19,097 nt of DNA from the NCBI GenBank assembly GCA_017411235.1, contig JAFPMR010000236.1, positions 1-19,097 of the forward strand, written 5' to 3'. This stretch comes from Bacilli bacterium. Its GTDB lineage: Bacteria; Bacillota_I; Bacilli_A; RF39; UBA660. Under the pieces are notes generated by a model. The model searched no databases and had not been told where the DNA came from. It saw nothing but the letters and a program-made list of their open reading frames with translations. The translations under genes and the position numbers were made by a program. Positions 5,611 through 10,795 of the stretch are shown here, piece by piece; positions within the stretch are counted from its first letter, which is position 1; the number at the start of each line of letters is the position of its first letter.

Positions 5611-6180
5611 TTCCTCAACTCCCTGTTTGATATTATATAATTTGAGGAGTTTTGTTTCAAGTTTTTTATTTCAAGTTTTTTGATAAAAAATTTAGTAGAG
5701 AGATTTTTTGTATGAATGCGAACACCACAACACACACGAAGTCTTTGTGTACAAAACACACCATTCAAACCCCACCCCCATGTTTTTGTATCAATAAATT
5801 TTATAACTTTTTTATAATTAATTAATACGAACAGTTGTTTGTTTATTCAAAGTTTATAAAAATGTTATTAATTTTATATAAGTTATTAATGTTATAGGTC
5901 AATTATATAAAAGTTATTAATATTAGCAAAGAAACATGAAAAAATGCCATATATCGTTTATATCTTTCATAACTTTTTTTTAAGGTTCATTATATTAACA
6001 TTAATATAATACTATCATAACTATTAATATATAATATATTAAAAACGTTTCACGCGTAAATAACTCTATATCAGGGATTTTTAAGGTTTCTTTAATAACT
6101 TTTTTATTTTTAAATAAAAGGTTAATTATAATAAATAATAAAAATTTTAAAAATTTTATAAAAGTTATTGACATTAATTT
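5611..6180. other. AT-rich non-coding block, candidate replication origin
   Basis: No ORF here has a ribosome binding site. The block is overwhelmingly A and T. It contains a perfect palindrome with 10-nt arms at 5989-6010 and another with 9-nt arms at 6024-6042, then an isolated CpG-bearing patch AAACGTTTCACGCGT near 6043-6057, and the repeat copies listed separately. A C-rich stretch (CCCCACCCCC, 5770-5779) stands out near the left end. Divergent arms meeting at an AT-rich, repeat-bearing gap is a common phage origin layout. I find no clear DnaA box. Confidence 0.4.
5632..5660 (-). promoter_or_regulatory. Promoter of the HTH regulator gene
   Basis: TTGAAA (5655-5660) and a perfect TATAAT (5632-5637) on the minus strand with 17 nt between; start predicted near 5625, about 15 nt before the ATG. 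The -35 region is part of a direct repeat, AAAAAACTTGAAA, present twice 15 nt apart (second copy around 5670-5682), which could be an operator. Confidence 0.7.
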
Positions 6181-6196
6181 TTGTTTATGGTAAGAT
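6168..6196 (+). promoter_or_regulatory. Rightward promoter P1
   Basis: TTGACA (6168-6173), 17-nt spacer ending TGG, TAAGAT (6191-6196), so a perfect -35 with an extended -10. It is preceded by AAAAGTTA. Start predicted near 6203. The transcript reads through P2 and P3 into the early genes. Confidence 0.75.
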
Positions 6197-6262
6197 TATA
6201 TCAACAACAGGACGGAACACCTAGAACAAAACATCTCAGAAAAAACAAAAACATTAAAAATT

Positions 6263-6284
6263 ATATAAATTTTAAAAAAGTTAT
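6263..6284 (+). repeat. 22-nt direct repeat, copy 1 (upstream of P2)
   Basis: Identical over 22 nt to 6413-6434; it begins ATATAAATTTTAAAAAAG and ends GTTAT. Its end forms the start of the P2 -35 region. Confidence 0.8.
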
Positions 6285-6312
6285 TGACTTTATAAAACTT
6301 ATATGTTATTAT
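6284..6312 (+). promoter_or_regulatory. Rightward promoter P2
   Basis: TTGACT (6284-6289), 17-nt spacer, TATTAT (6307-6312) with TG at 6304-6305. It shares its upstream 22 nt and much of its spacer (TATAAAACTTATATG) with P3. Start predicted near 6319. Confidence 0.75.
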
Positions 6313-6412
6313 TAATATGTCAAGCCGAGTTGTTCGGTTGTGTATACGGACCAGTTTAAACCTACCAAGGCACTGAGGAAAGCAACGGAGTTAAAAGCAA
6401 GACAATAAAATA

Positions 6413-6434
6413 ATATAAATTTTAAAAAAGTTAT
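6413..6434 (+). repeat. 22-nt direct repeat, copy 2 (upstream of P3)
   Basis: Identical to 6263-6284. Here the copy is followed by an extra AAAAGTTA before the P3 -35, so P3 carries two tandem sites where P2 has one. Confidence 0.8.
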
Positions 6435-6442
6435 AAAAGTTA

Positions 6443-6471
6443 TTGACAATATAAAATTTATATGGTACAAT
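6443..6471 (+). promoter_or_regulatory. Rightward promoter P3, main early promoter
   Basis: TTGACA (6443-6448), 17-nt spacer ending TGG, TACAAT (6466-6471): consensus -35, near-consensus extended -10, double upstream repeat. Start predicted near 6478, giving a leader of about 400 nt before the first early gene. Confidence 0.8.
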
Positions 6472-6477
6472 GTACAC

Positions 6478-6879
6478 AACAACAAACGAAGAGCCAAAAA
6501 AATAATTGGTTAAACTACACCATAAAAGACAGTAGACAGTTTGACATCTGCCTAGATATAATAATTGATATTTGACAAGTACTAGAACAAGAAAACAAGC
6601 AAACGACATTTAGTCAAGTCGCCGATGTTTGCAAGTAATGTATATAGGTTATAAAAACGGGACTTAATAGGAATAACTTTGTATTAGGACTATGCCAGTG
6701 ATAGAATGCCCTAGGATAAAACCTTTTAAGTATTGCCGTAACTTTGTAAGCAAGCATGGTTTATCAGTGGAAACTGATAAATCTAGGAGCATGAAATTGA
6801 TCTCATTGGGTGGAGTGTTTCTAGATTTGTTAGTTTCCAAACTAACAAGTCCATAGAATAGGTATAGGAGGGATAAAAT
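6478..6879 (+). ncRNA. Long structured leader RNA of the early operon
   Basis: About 400 nt without a plausible ORF and with higher GC than its flanks. Helices visible by eye: GCAAAC 6599-6604 with GTTTGC 6627-6632, enclosing CGAC/GTCG; CTTAATA 6663-6669 with TATTAGG 6682-6688; a 10-bp hairpin with a TGGAAA loop at 6758-6783; AAATCTAG 6779-6786 with CTAGATTT 6821-6828; and a hairpin at 6829-6846. The strand GGTTTATC (6758-6765) can instead pair with GATAAAACC (6715-6723), and its TTTATC part with GATAAA beside the ribosome binding site (6871-6876), so competing folds are possible. It could be a cis-regulatory leader, a processed non-coding RNA, or a known large phage RNA class; I cannot assign it. 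Confidence 0.5.
6758..6846 (+). promoter_or_regulatory. Hairpin cluster just before the first early gene
   Basis: Three adjoining helices end 33 nt before the ATG at 6880: a 10-bp hairpin at 6758-6783, an 8-bp helix 6779-6786/6821-6828 that shares three bases with it, and an 8-nt-arm palindrome at 6829-6846. Sharing bases 6779-6783 makes the first two partly exclusive. The AGGAGG ribosome binding site follows at about 6867-6872. Confidence 0.45.
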
Positions 6880-7299
6880 ATGGATAAAAAATTGGAAAAT
6901 ATTAACAAATTATTATATGAAACAAAATTTAATTATAGTGAAAGTGAAAGTAAGGAAGATTTATTTACAAATTCACATGTAAAATATAATTGTGAAATAG
7001 CAAATAAAAATGGTAGTTATTTATTTACTTATCAATGCAATCCAAAGTATGTAAAAATAAGAAAAGAAAATGTGTTGGCTTGTGTATTATCTGATGCTAG
7101 ATGTTATCAAGATTGCATAATAGGTAGCGAGGACGACAATATACAAGAATTCGCCAATATGTTTGGCTATGATAATATAAAAGAGTGCCTTAAAGCATAT
7201 AAAGGCTGTAAAAAAGCAAGTGAAAAACTTAGTAAAATGTACACACAAGAAGAACAAGAAGTGCTATATGACTATTTTGTAGAAAAAGGAGAAATTTAA
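6880..7299 (+). CDS. Conserved Firmicutes phage early protein, function unknown
   Basis: 139 aa, first gene of the early operon with a perfect AGGAGG site. The middle has beta strands (YKCEIANKNGSYLFTYQCN-type), then a conserved-looking block LACVLSDARCYQDC, an FANMFGYDNIKE motif, and a Cys/Lys helix (KGCKKASEKLSKMYTQEE). I recall the FG(Y)D...A.K.YK.C...L.K.FT signature from many small phage proteins of unknown role. Being first and next to the structured leader, it is a good candidate for an early host-takeover or regulatory protein (inference). Confidence 0.8.
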   Translation: MDKKLENINKLLYETKFNYSESESKEDLFTNSHVKYNCEIANKNGSYLFTYQCNPKYVKIRKENVLACVLSDARCYQDCIIGSEDDNIQEFANMFGYDNIKECLKAYKGCKKASEKLSKMYTQEEQEVLYDYFVEKGEI

Positions 7300-7300
7300 A

Positions 7301-7579
7301 ATGAAAAATAAAATGGAAAACTATAAGGAAATAATAAAGGATTTAGAAAAAAGGGGTATTGCTTTATTAGATTTAGAAATATGTAATGAAATAGAGTGCC
7401 AACAAGATAAAAAACTTACAGAACAACAACTAGAATTAATTTATAATACAGTAGAAAGAGCATATTTAAAAAGTGTGTATATTACAATAGAACAATTAGT
7501 TAGATATTGTATTAAAAATGTAGATAAAATTTATGACATGGACGTTTATGACATAATAGACGAGTGTAATTTTTATTAG
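7301..7579 (+). CDS. Small helical phage protein, function unknown
   Basis: 92 aa starting 1 nt after the previous stop, with AAAGGAG inside the end of that gene. Helical throughout: EIIKDLEKRGIALLDLEI, LTEQQLELIYNTVERAYL, TIEQLVRYCIKNVDKIYD. The LTEQQLELIYN segment resembles the short DEEI..I...V motif of several small phage proteins in this arm (compare 8099-8317). Not otherwise recognised. Confidence 0.7.
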   Translation: MKNKMENYKEIIKDLEKRGIALLDLEICNEIECQQDKKLTEQQLELIYNTVERAYLKSVYITIEQLVRYCIKNVDKIYDMDVYDIIDECNFY

Positions 7580-7592
7580 GAGGAGTTAGATT

Positions 7593-7916
7593 ATGAAAGT
7601 AGAACAATTTTTAAATAGAAATCAATTCAGATTATATGATACAAATATAAATATTTTACAAAGTTATAATAGCAAAGTTGTAGAAATAAAAGGACATGAA
7701 TATCAATTCATAATACTAGGAAAAGATTGGGATTATTCAACAACAACTAGTAAGCACGTTTATGCTTTTCTAGATAAATATTCAAAAGTAAATTTTTGTG
7801 AAGTAATAAACAAAAGAAAATATATAAAAGACTTAATAGAAGAATGTAAAAAAGATAGATTTGAATTCATTAAAAATAATCATTATGAGATAGTTTATGA
7901 TGAAGAAATGGTTTAG
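7593..7916 (+). CDS. Small phage protein, function unknown
   Basis: 107 aa with an AGGAGG site. A beta-rich start (NQFRLYDTNINILQSYNSKVVEIKGHEYQFIILGKDWDYSTTTSKHVYAFL) is followed by a charged helix. The body looks like a compact alpha/beta domain. No motif recognised. Its terminal codons supply the ribosome binding site of the next gene. Confidence 0.7.
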   Translation: MKVEQFLNRNQFRLYDTNINILQSYNSKVVEIKGHEYQFIILGKDWDYSTTTSKHVYAFLDKYSKVNFCEVINKRKYIKDLIEECKKDRFEFIKNNHYEIVYDEEMV

Positions 7917-7929
7917 GAGGAGTGAAATT

Positions 7930-8097
7930 ATGAGAATATATAAAATGATTATTACAAATAAAGAAAATAATAATATTTTACATATTGAGGAAAATATAAA
8001 AGAAACCAAAGTTGGCGACTATATAAATTGGTTTTATAATCACAGTTTACAAAATTATGCTAATTATAAATTTGAATTAATAAAGGAGTGTAAATAG
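7930..8097 (+). CDS. Small protein, function unknown
   Basis: 55 aa. The ATG at 7930 is chosen over upstream in-frame codons from 7897 because AGGAGGAG lies 7-8 nt before it, whereas the upstream codons lie inside the previous gene. One beta hairpin then a helix with aromatic residues (DYINWFYNHSLQNYANYKFEL). Confidence 0.65.
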   Translation: MRIYKMIITNKENNNILHIEENIKETKVGDYINWFYNHSLQNYANYKFELIKECK

Positions 8098-8098
8098 T

Positions 8099-8317
8099 AT
8101 GGAATTAGATTTAAGAGATTATGTTTGCAACTATATAGAAAACAGAATTGAAAGCATAAAAGACTATGAATATTCAACTATTGATGATTTAAGAGAGTTA
8201 AACCATCTAGAAAGTTTATCAGACGAACAAATAGATAAAATAACAGAAAAAGTTGAGAATGATAATGAATTAAAACAAAAATTAAGTGAATTGATTGATT
8301 ATTATTTATATCATTAA
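8099..8317 (+). CDS. Small acidic helical protein, function unknown
   Basis: 72 aa, AAAGGAG site in the previous gene's end. Acidic and helical: LRDYVCNYIENRIESIKDY, then SDEQIDKITEKVENDNEL, then KLSELIDYYLYH. The SDEQI..I...V motif recurs in other small genes of this arm. No defined function. Confidence 0.65.
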   Translation: MELDLRDYVCNYIENRIESIKDYEYSTIDDLRELNHLESLSDEQIDKITEKVENDNELKQKLSELIDYYLYH

Positions 8318-8335
8318 TAAAAAGGAGAGTTAGTT

Positions 8336-8557
8336 ATGAAAATTAATAGATTTATTTTAAGGGATGAAGTCGATACACAATTCGATGATTTAATTACATT
8401 TGAAAATGATGTTTTACTTGATGATATTTATAGTCAAATTAATTATGTTAAAGAAAATGTAGAGGATTATACAAATGAAGATATTTATACAGCTTTGACA
8501 CAATTAGGAAAATTTACTATTGAATTTATAGGACAATTAGAAATAATAGAATATTAA
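8336..8557 (+). CDS. Small acidic protein, function unknown
   Basis: 73 aa, very acidic, with FDDLITFENDVLLDDIYSQINYVKENVEDY in the middle. Its ribosome binding region AATAAAAAGGAG is exactly the complement of a stretch of the candidate small RNA at 1911-1922, a possible antisense target. No recognised family. Confidence 0.65.
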   Translation: MKINRFILRDEVDTQFDDLITFENDVLLDDIYSQINYVKENVEDYTNEDIYTALTQLGKFTIEFIGQLEIIEY

Positions 8558-8569
8558 GGAGAGTTAGTT

Positions 8570-8797
8570 ATGAACAAAAAAGAAACAAATAAATTATTAA
8601 AAGCAAGAGGAGTTTTTTGTCAATCTGATACTGATGAATATATAGACACTTATAGAAAAACATATCAAGATGTAATGCATAAATTTGATGAAGAAGATTT
8701 TTATAATTCAGTGGTAGAATGGTTTTTTGATGGCTCAGTTGGAGCAGAATATTACGATTATTGGTTAGAAAAGAATTGGAGTGATGAAAATGAATAG
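8570..8797 (+). CDS. Small acidic aromatic protein, function unknown
   Basis: 75 aa, AAGGAGAG site. A basic start (MNKKETNKLLKARG) leads into an acidic, aromatic-rich second half (EEDFYNSVVEWFFDGSVGAEYYDYWLEKNW). The mix of acidic and aromatic surface is typical of phage proteins that mimic DNA or bind host enzymes, but nothing specific is visible. It overlaps the next gene by 8 nt. Confidence 0.65.
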   Translation: MNKKETNKLLKARGVFCQSDTDEYIDTYRKTYQDVMHKFDEEDFYNSVVEWFFDGSVGAEYYDYWLEKNWSDENE

Positions 8798-9020
8798 TAT
8801 TTATGATAATGGAGAAATAATGTTAGGTAAAGCAAAAGACATACTAAATTATATGGAAGATAATGCTGATGAATTTGAAGATGATATAGATATTCAAAAT
8901 GATTTAAAAGAATTATTAGAAGATAGTGAGGATGTTATTGTTTATATTAATTATGATACTAATGGTATGGGATACTTTATAGATTATTGGACTGAAAAAG
9001 ATAGAATTAAAGAGGTGTAA
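8790..9020 (+). CDS. Small strongly acidic protein, function unknown
   Basis: 76 aa. ATG 8790 is preferred to the ATG at 8784 and the GTG at 8781 since GGAG (8778-8781) is about 8 nt before it. About a third of residues are Asp or Glu (ADEFEDDIDIQNDLKELLEDSEDV), followed by a beta hairpin (VIVYINYDTNGMGYFIDYW). The charge resembles DNA mimics; this is only a suggestion. Confidence 0.65.
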   Translation: MNSIYDNGEIMLGKAKDILNYMEDNADEFEDDIDIQNDLKELLEDSEDVIVYINYDTNGMGYFIDYWTEKDRIKEV

Positions 9021-9022
9021 TT

Positions 9023-9223
9023 ATGAATAAATATAAAGTAGGTGTGTCTAGAAATTATTATCAAGAATTTGAAATTATAGCAGAGAATGAACAAGAAGCA
9101 GAAGATAAAGCAGATGAATTATTTGATAATTTATATTTATATGGTGTTGAGTTATATGATGACCATAATGGAAATATTGAACTTATTGAAGAAAATGTAA
9201 AAGTTAAAGATGAAGAGGTGTAA
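9023..9223 (+). CDS. DpnD/PcfM-like small protein
   Basis: 66 aa. The pattern KYKVGVSRNYYQEFEIIAENEQEAEDKADELF, then a strand and acidic end, has the beta-beta-helix outline I associate with the DpnD/PcfM-type C-terminal domain (Y.V.V...x.....V.A.s..EA...). The function of that family is not established. AGGTG site, spacing fits. Confidence 0.55.
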   Translation: MNKYKVGVSRNYYQEFEIIAENEQEAEDKADELFDNLYLYGVELYDDHNGNIELIEENVKVKDEEV

Positions 9224-9228
9224 CTAAT

Positions 9229-9405
9229 ATGGAGAACTATGAAGTAAAAAGATTATTATTTAATATATTTGAAAATGCAAGAATATTATTTAATGATTAT
9301 TATAATGGATTTACACATAATTATACTGAGGAAGATAAGAAAATTATAAAGGTATTAATATCTGTTATAGAAGATGATATAGATAATATAAAAGATATTT
9401 TATAG
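9229..9405 (+). CDS. Small ORF of 58 residues, function unknown
   Basis: MENYEVKRLLFNIFENARILF then an acidic helix ending DDIDNIKDIL. It fits the operon: GAGGTG lies 8-9 nt upstream in the end of the previous gene, and the next gene follows after a short gap. Helical, amphipathic. Too short to classify. Confidence 0.6.
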   Translation: MENYEVKRLLFNIFENARILFNDYYNGFTHNYTEEDKKIIKVLISVIEDDIDNIKDIL

Positions 9406-9424
9406 ATATAAAAGAGGGAGAAAT

Positions 9425-9616
9425 ATGGGTAAAATTTACATGAATAAAGTTAATATTAAAAACTTAATTGAAAAGGTTAATATTTCAAGTTATGAAAGTT
9501 TAATAAGATATTGCAAGAACTTAAAACAAACATTTCCAAAGGTTGATAAGTTTATATATCAAGATGATCTAAACTACTTTGAAATACCTAGAGAATTACT
9601 AGATGAAAAGGAGTGA
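9425..9616 (+). CDS. Small protein, function unknown
   Basis: 63 aa with GAGGGAG 5 nt upstream. A helix (IKNLIEKVNISSYESLIRYCKNLKQTF) then a short acidic tail. It ends TGA; the AAAGGAG for the next gene lies within the final codons. Confidence 0.6.
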   Translation: MGKIYMNKVNIKNLIEKVNISSYESLIRYCKNLKQTFPKVDKFIYQDDLNYFEIPRELLDEKE

Positions 9617-9620
9617 TATT

Positions 9621-9821
9621 ATGTTAGTAGTTTACCAATTATATATGAATGAAAACAATGAAGAAGATGAACTAAACTTATTTGACTGTGATAGTTTAAA
9701 AGAAGCAAAGTATTTCTTTGAATTCAAATTAGGGGTTAAAACAAGTTTGAAAAATTTAAGTAAACAAACAAAAACAAAAGGAACAATAAATAAAAAATAT
9801 AAAATATATAAAATTAAGTAA
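9621..9821 (+). CDS. Small protein with basic tail, function unknown
   Basis: 66 aa. ATG 9621 is preferred to 9603 because AAAGGAG (9607-9613) is correctly spaced from it. A beta start (LVVYQLYM), an acidic loop, a helix (SLKEAKYFFEFKLGV) and a strongly basic end (KQTKTKGTINKKYKIYKIK) that could contact nucleic acid. Confidence 0.6.
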   Translation: MLVVYQLYMNENNEEDELNLFDCDSLKEAKYFFEFKLGVKTSLKNLSKQTKTKGTINKKYKIYKIK

Positions 9822-9857
9822 AAGTTTTGAACTTTTGAGGAAAGTGAGTGTTATAAT
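9820..9857 (+). promoter_or_regulatory. Internal extended -10 promoter inside the early arm
   Basis: TGTTATAAT (9849-9857) is a consensus extended -10. The best -35 is TTGAAC (9827-9832) with a long 19-nt spacer. A small hairpin (AAAAGTT, TTG, AACTTTT; 9820-9836) covers the -35. The predicted start falls on the A of the next ATG (9864). Confidence 0.55.
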
Positions 9858-9863
9858 TAATTT

Positions 9864-10058
9864 ATGAAAAAGACATATGAAGATTTAGATAGTATTTTAG
9901 ATGATTTACAAATGTGTGTAGAAGATTTACAAATGTTTATTAATAATGATACTAGAATTGATTTTGATGTTGAAGATTTTAAATGGGAATTAAAAAAGAA
10001 TGATTTATTAACTGATGAATTAGAAAGTTTTATTGATAGATATATGGAAACAATATAA
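9864..10058 (+). CDS. Small acidic protein, probably translated from a leaderless message
   Basis: 64 aa, acidic (TYEDLDSILDDLQMCVEDLQMFINND) with two or three helices. Unlike its neighbours it has no ribosome binding site. The nearest purine run is about 20 nt upstream, while the extended -10 at 9849-9857 places the predicted transcript start on the ATG itself. This suggests leaderless translation. Function unknown. Confidence 0.65.
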   Translation: MKKTYEDLDSILDDLQMCVEDLQMFINNDTRIDFDVEDFKWELKKNDLLTDELESFIDRYMETI

Positions 10059-10070
10059 AGGAGTGATAAT

Positions 10071-10298
10071 ATGCATGAGCTAGATAATATAATTGTCAAT
10101 AATAAACTAATTGAAAAGGTTAGATATGTAGAAGATTGTAAAATGTTAAAAGCAATATTATTTGATAAAGGTTTTGACTTAACACTACAAGAATGTGAAA
10201 AACTGTGGGGTGATATTAGTGAAGCAGCTAGTGCATCTTGGTTAAATGTATCAGAAGATACTGTAAATGAATTTTTATTTAATAACTATTATGATTAA
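10071..10298 (+). CDS. Small helical protein, function unknown
   Basis: 75 aa, AAAGGAG site. Helical, with CKMLKAILFDKGFDLTLQECEKLWGDISEAASASWL in the middle. The pattern of a KGFDLTL turn followed by a helix is loosely like Nif11-type leader domains, but there is no cleavable tail or partner enzyme, so I do not assign it. Confidence 0.6.
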   Translation: MHELDNIIVNNKLIEKVRYVEDCKMLKAILFDKGFDLTLQECEKLWGDISEAASASWLNVSEDTVNEFLFNNYYD

Positions 10299-10309
10299 GG
10301 AGTGATAAT

Positions 10310-10549
10310 ATGAAAAAATATTTAATAGAAAATAATGGTTGTGATGATACAACTAGATTTGAAATAGAACTAACTGATGAAGAACTAAAAACAGTTATTA
10401 AATTTATAAAAGCAAATAATGATAAGTCTGATTATGGGTGTCGACCAAATATAGACATATATGATAAATATTTTTATGATGATGACGGAAAGCCAACAAC
10501 ATATAAACAAACTATTGAAACAACAGAACCTATGAAATTGGAGGATTAA
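10310..10549 (+). CDS. Small acidic phage protein, conserved type, function unknown
   Basis: 79 aa, AAGGAG site. It opens MKKYLIENNGCDDTTRFEIELTDEELKTVIKFIKANN, a pattern I recall (NNGCDDTT.F.IELTDEE) in several Firmicutes phages. Then an extended Tyr/Asp-rich part (IDIYDKYFYDDDGKP). Likely a small alpha/beta fold. No assigned role. Confidence 0.7.
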   Translation: MKKYLIENNGCDDTTRFEIELTDEELKTVIKFIKANNDKSDYGCRPNIDIYDKYFYDDDGKPTTYKQTIETTEPMKLED

Positions 10550-10550
10550 T

Positions 10551-10778
10551 ATGAAATTAAAATATACTTATTACTTTGGAAACAAAGCAGAAGATTATAA
10601 TGTTTATATAGTAAAAGTAGATAATATTTATGAAGTATGGATTGGTAAAGAAAAAGAAGGATTTAGATGGTTTTGTTTTGGATTAGAAGAACTAGATACA
10701 CAAATGTTAGCAAATTTAGATTGCTACTGTGCTATACATAAAGAAATAACTGAGATAATAAACGGTTATACTGATTAA
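10551..10778 (+). CDS. Small aromatic protein upstream of the helicase, function unknown
   Basis: 75 aa, TTGGAGG site, 1 nt after the previous stop. Aromatic and beta-rich: KYTYYFGNKAEDYNVYIVKVDNIYEVWIGKEKEGFRWFCFG, then ANLDCYCAIHKEITEIING. The short gap to the SNF2 helicase suggests cotranslation and perhaps joint action (inference). Confidence 0.65.
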   Translation: MKLKYTYYFGNKAEDYNVYIVKVDNIYEVWIGKEKEGFRWFCFGLEELDTQMLANLDCYCAIHKEITEIINGYTD

Positions 10779-10795
10779 AATAAAGGAGGATTAAT

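Larger units (their letters stand above)
5803..6447. repeat. Dispersed AAAAGTTATT-type repeat family (about 10 copies)
   Basis: The core AAAAGTTAT(T), usually in an A-run, recurs on both strands. Plus strand: about 5860-5872 (one mismatch), 5880-5890, 5909-5921, 6160-6172, 6274-6288, 6424-6434 and 6435-6447. Minus strand: 5803-5813, 5969-5981 and 6095-6105. Four plus-strand copies lie against or run into the -35 elements of the three rightward promoters. This fits binding sites of a phage regulator, or origin iterons, or both. AT-rich composition raises the chance level, but the order and the overlap with -35 elements argue against pure chance. Confidence 0.55.

Noticed and set aside
5583..5768. 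Minus-strand ORF of 61 aa overlapping the HTH gene start
   Set aside because: It spans the promoter and start of the HTH gene, has no Shine-Dalgarno and no protein-like pattern.
6541..6561. TTGACA followed by TATAAT in the leader
   Set aside because: The spacer is only about 10 nt, too short for a sigma-70-type promoter.
6312..6609. Two minus-strand ORFs of 61 and 72 aa in the leader/promoter region
   Set aside because: They run against three strong plus-strand promoters, have no ribosome binding site and encode very hydrophobic low-quality sequence.
5611..6879. tRNA, CRISPR array or attachment site in the central gap
   Set aside because: I found no cloverleaf or TPsiC-like GGTTCGAATC, no regular repeat-spacer pattern and no integrase nearby.
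9857..10099. Minus-strand ORF of 80 aa opposite 9864-10058
   Set aside because: Ser/Ile-rich shadow of the acidic plus-strand gene, without start signals and against operon direction.
10071..10298. Nif11-type RiPP precursor
   Set aside because: Only a loose similarity in one helix; no leader cleavage motif, core peptide or modifying enzyme is present.
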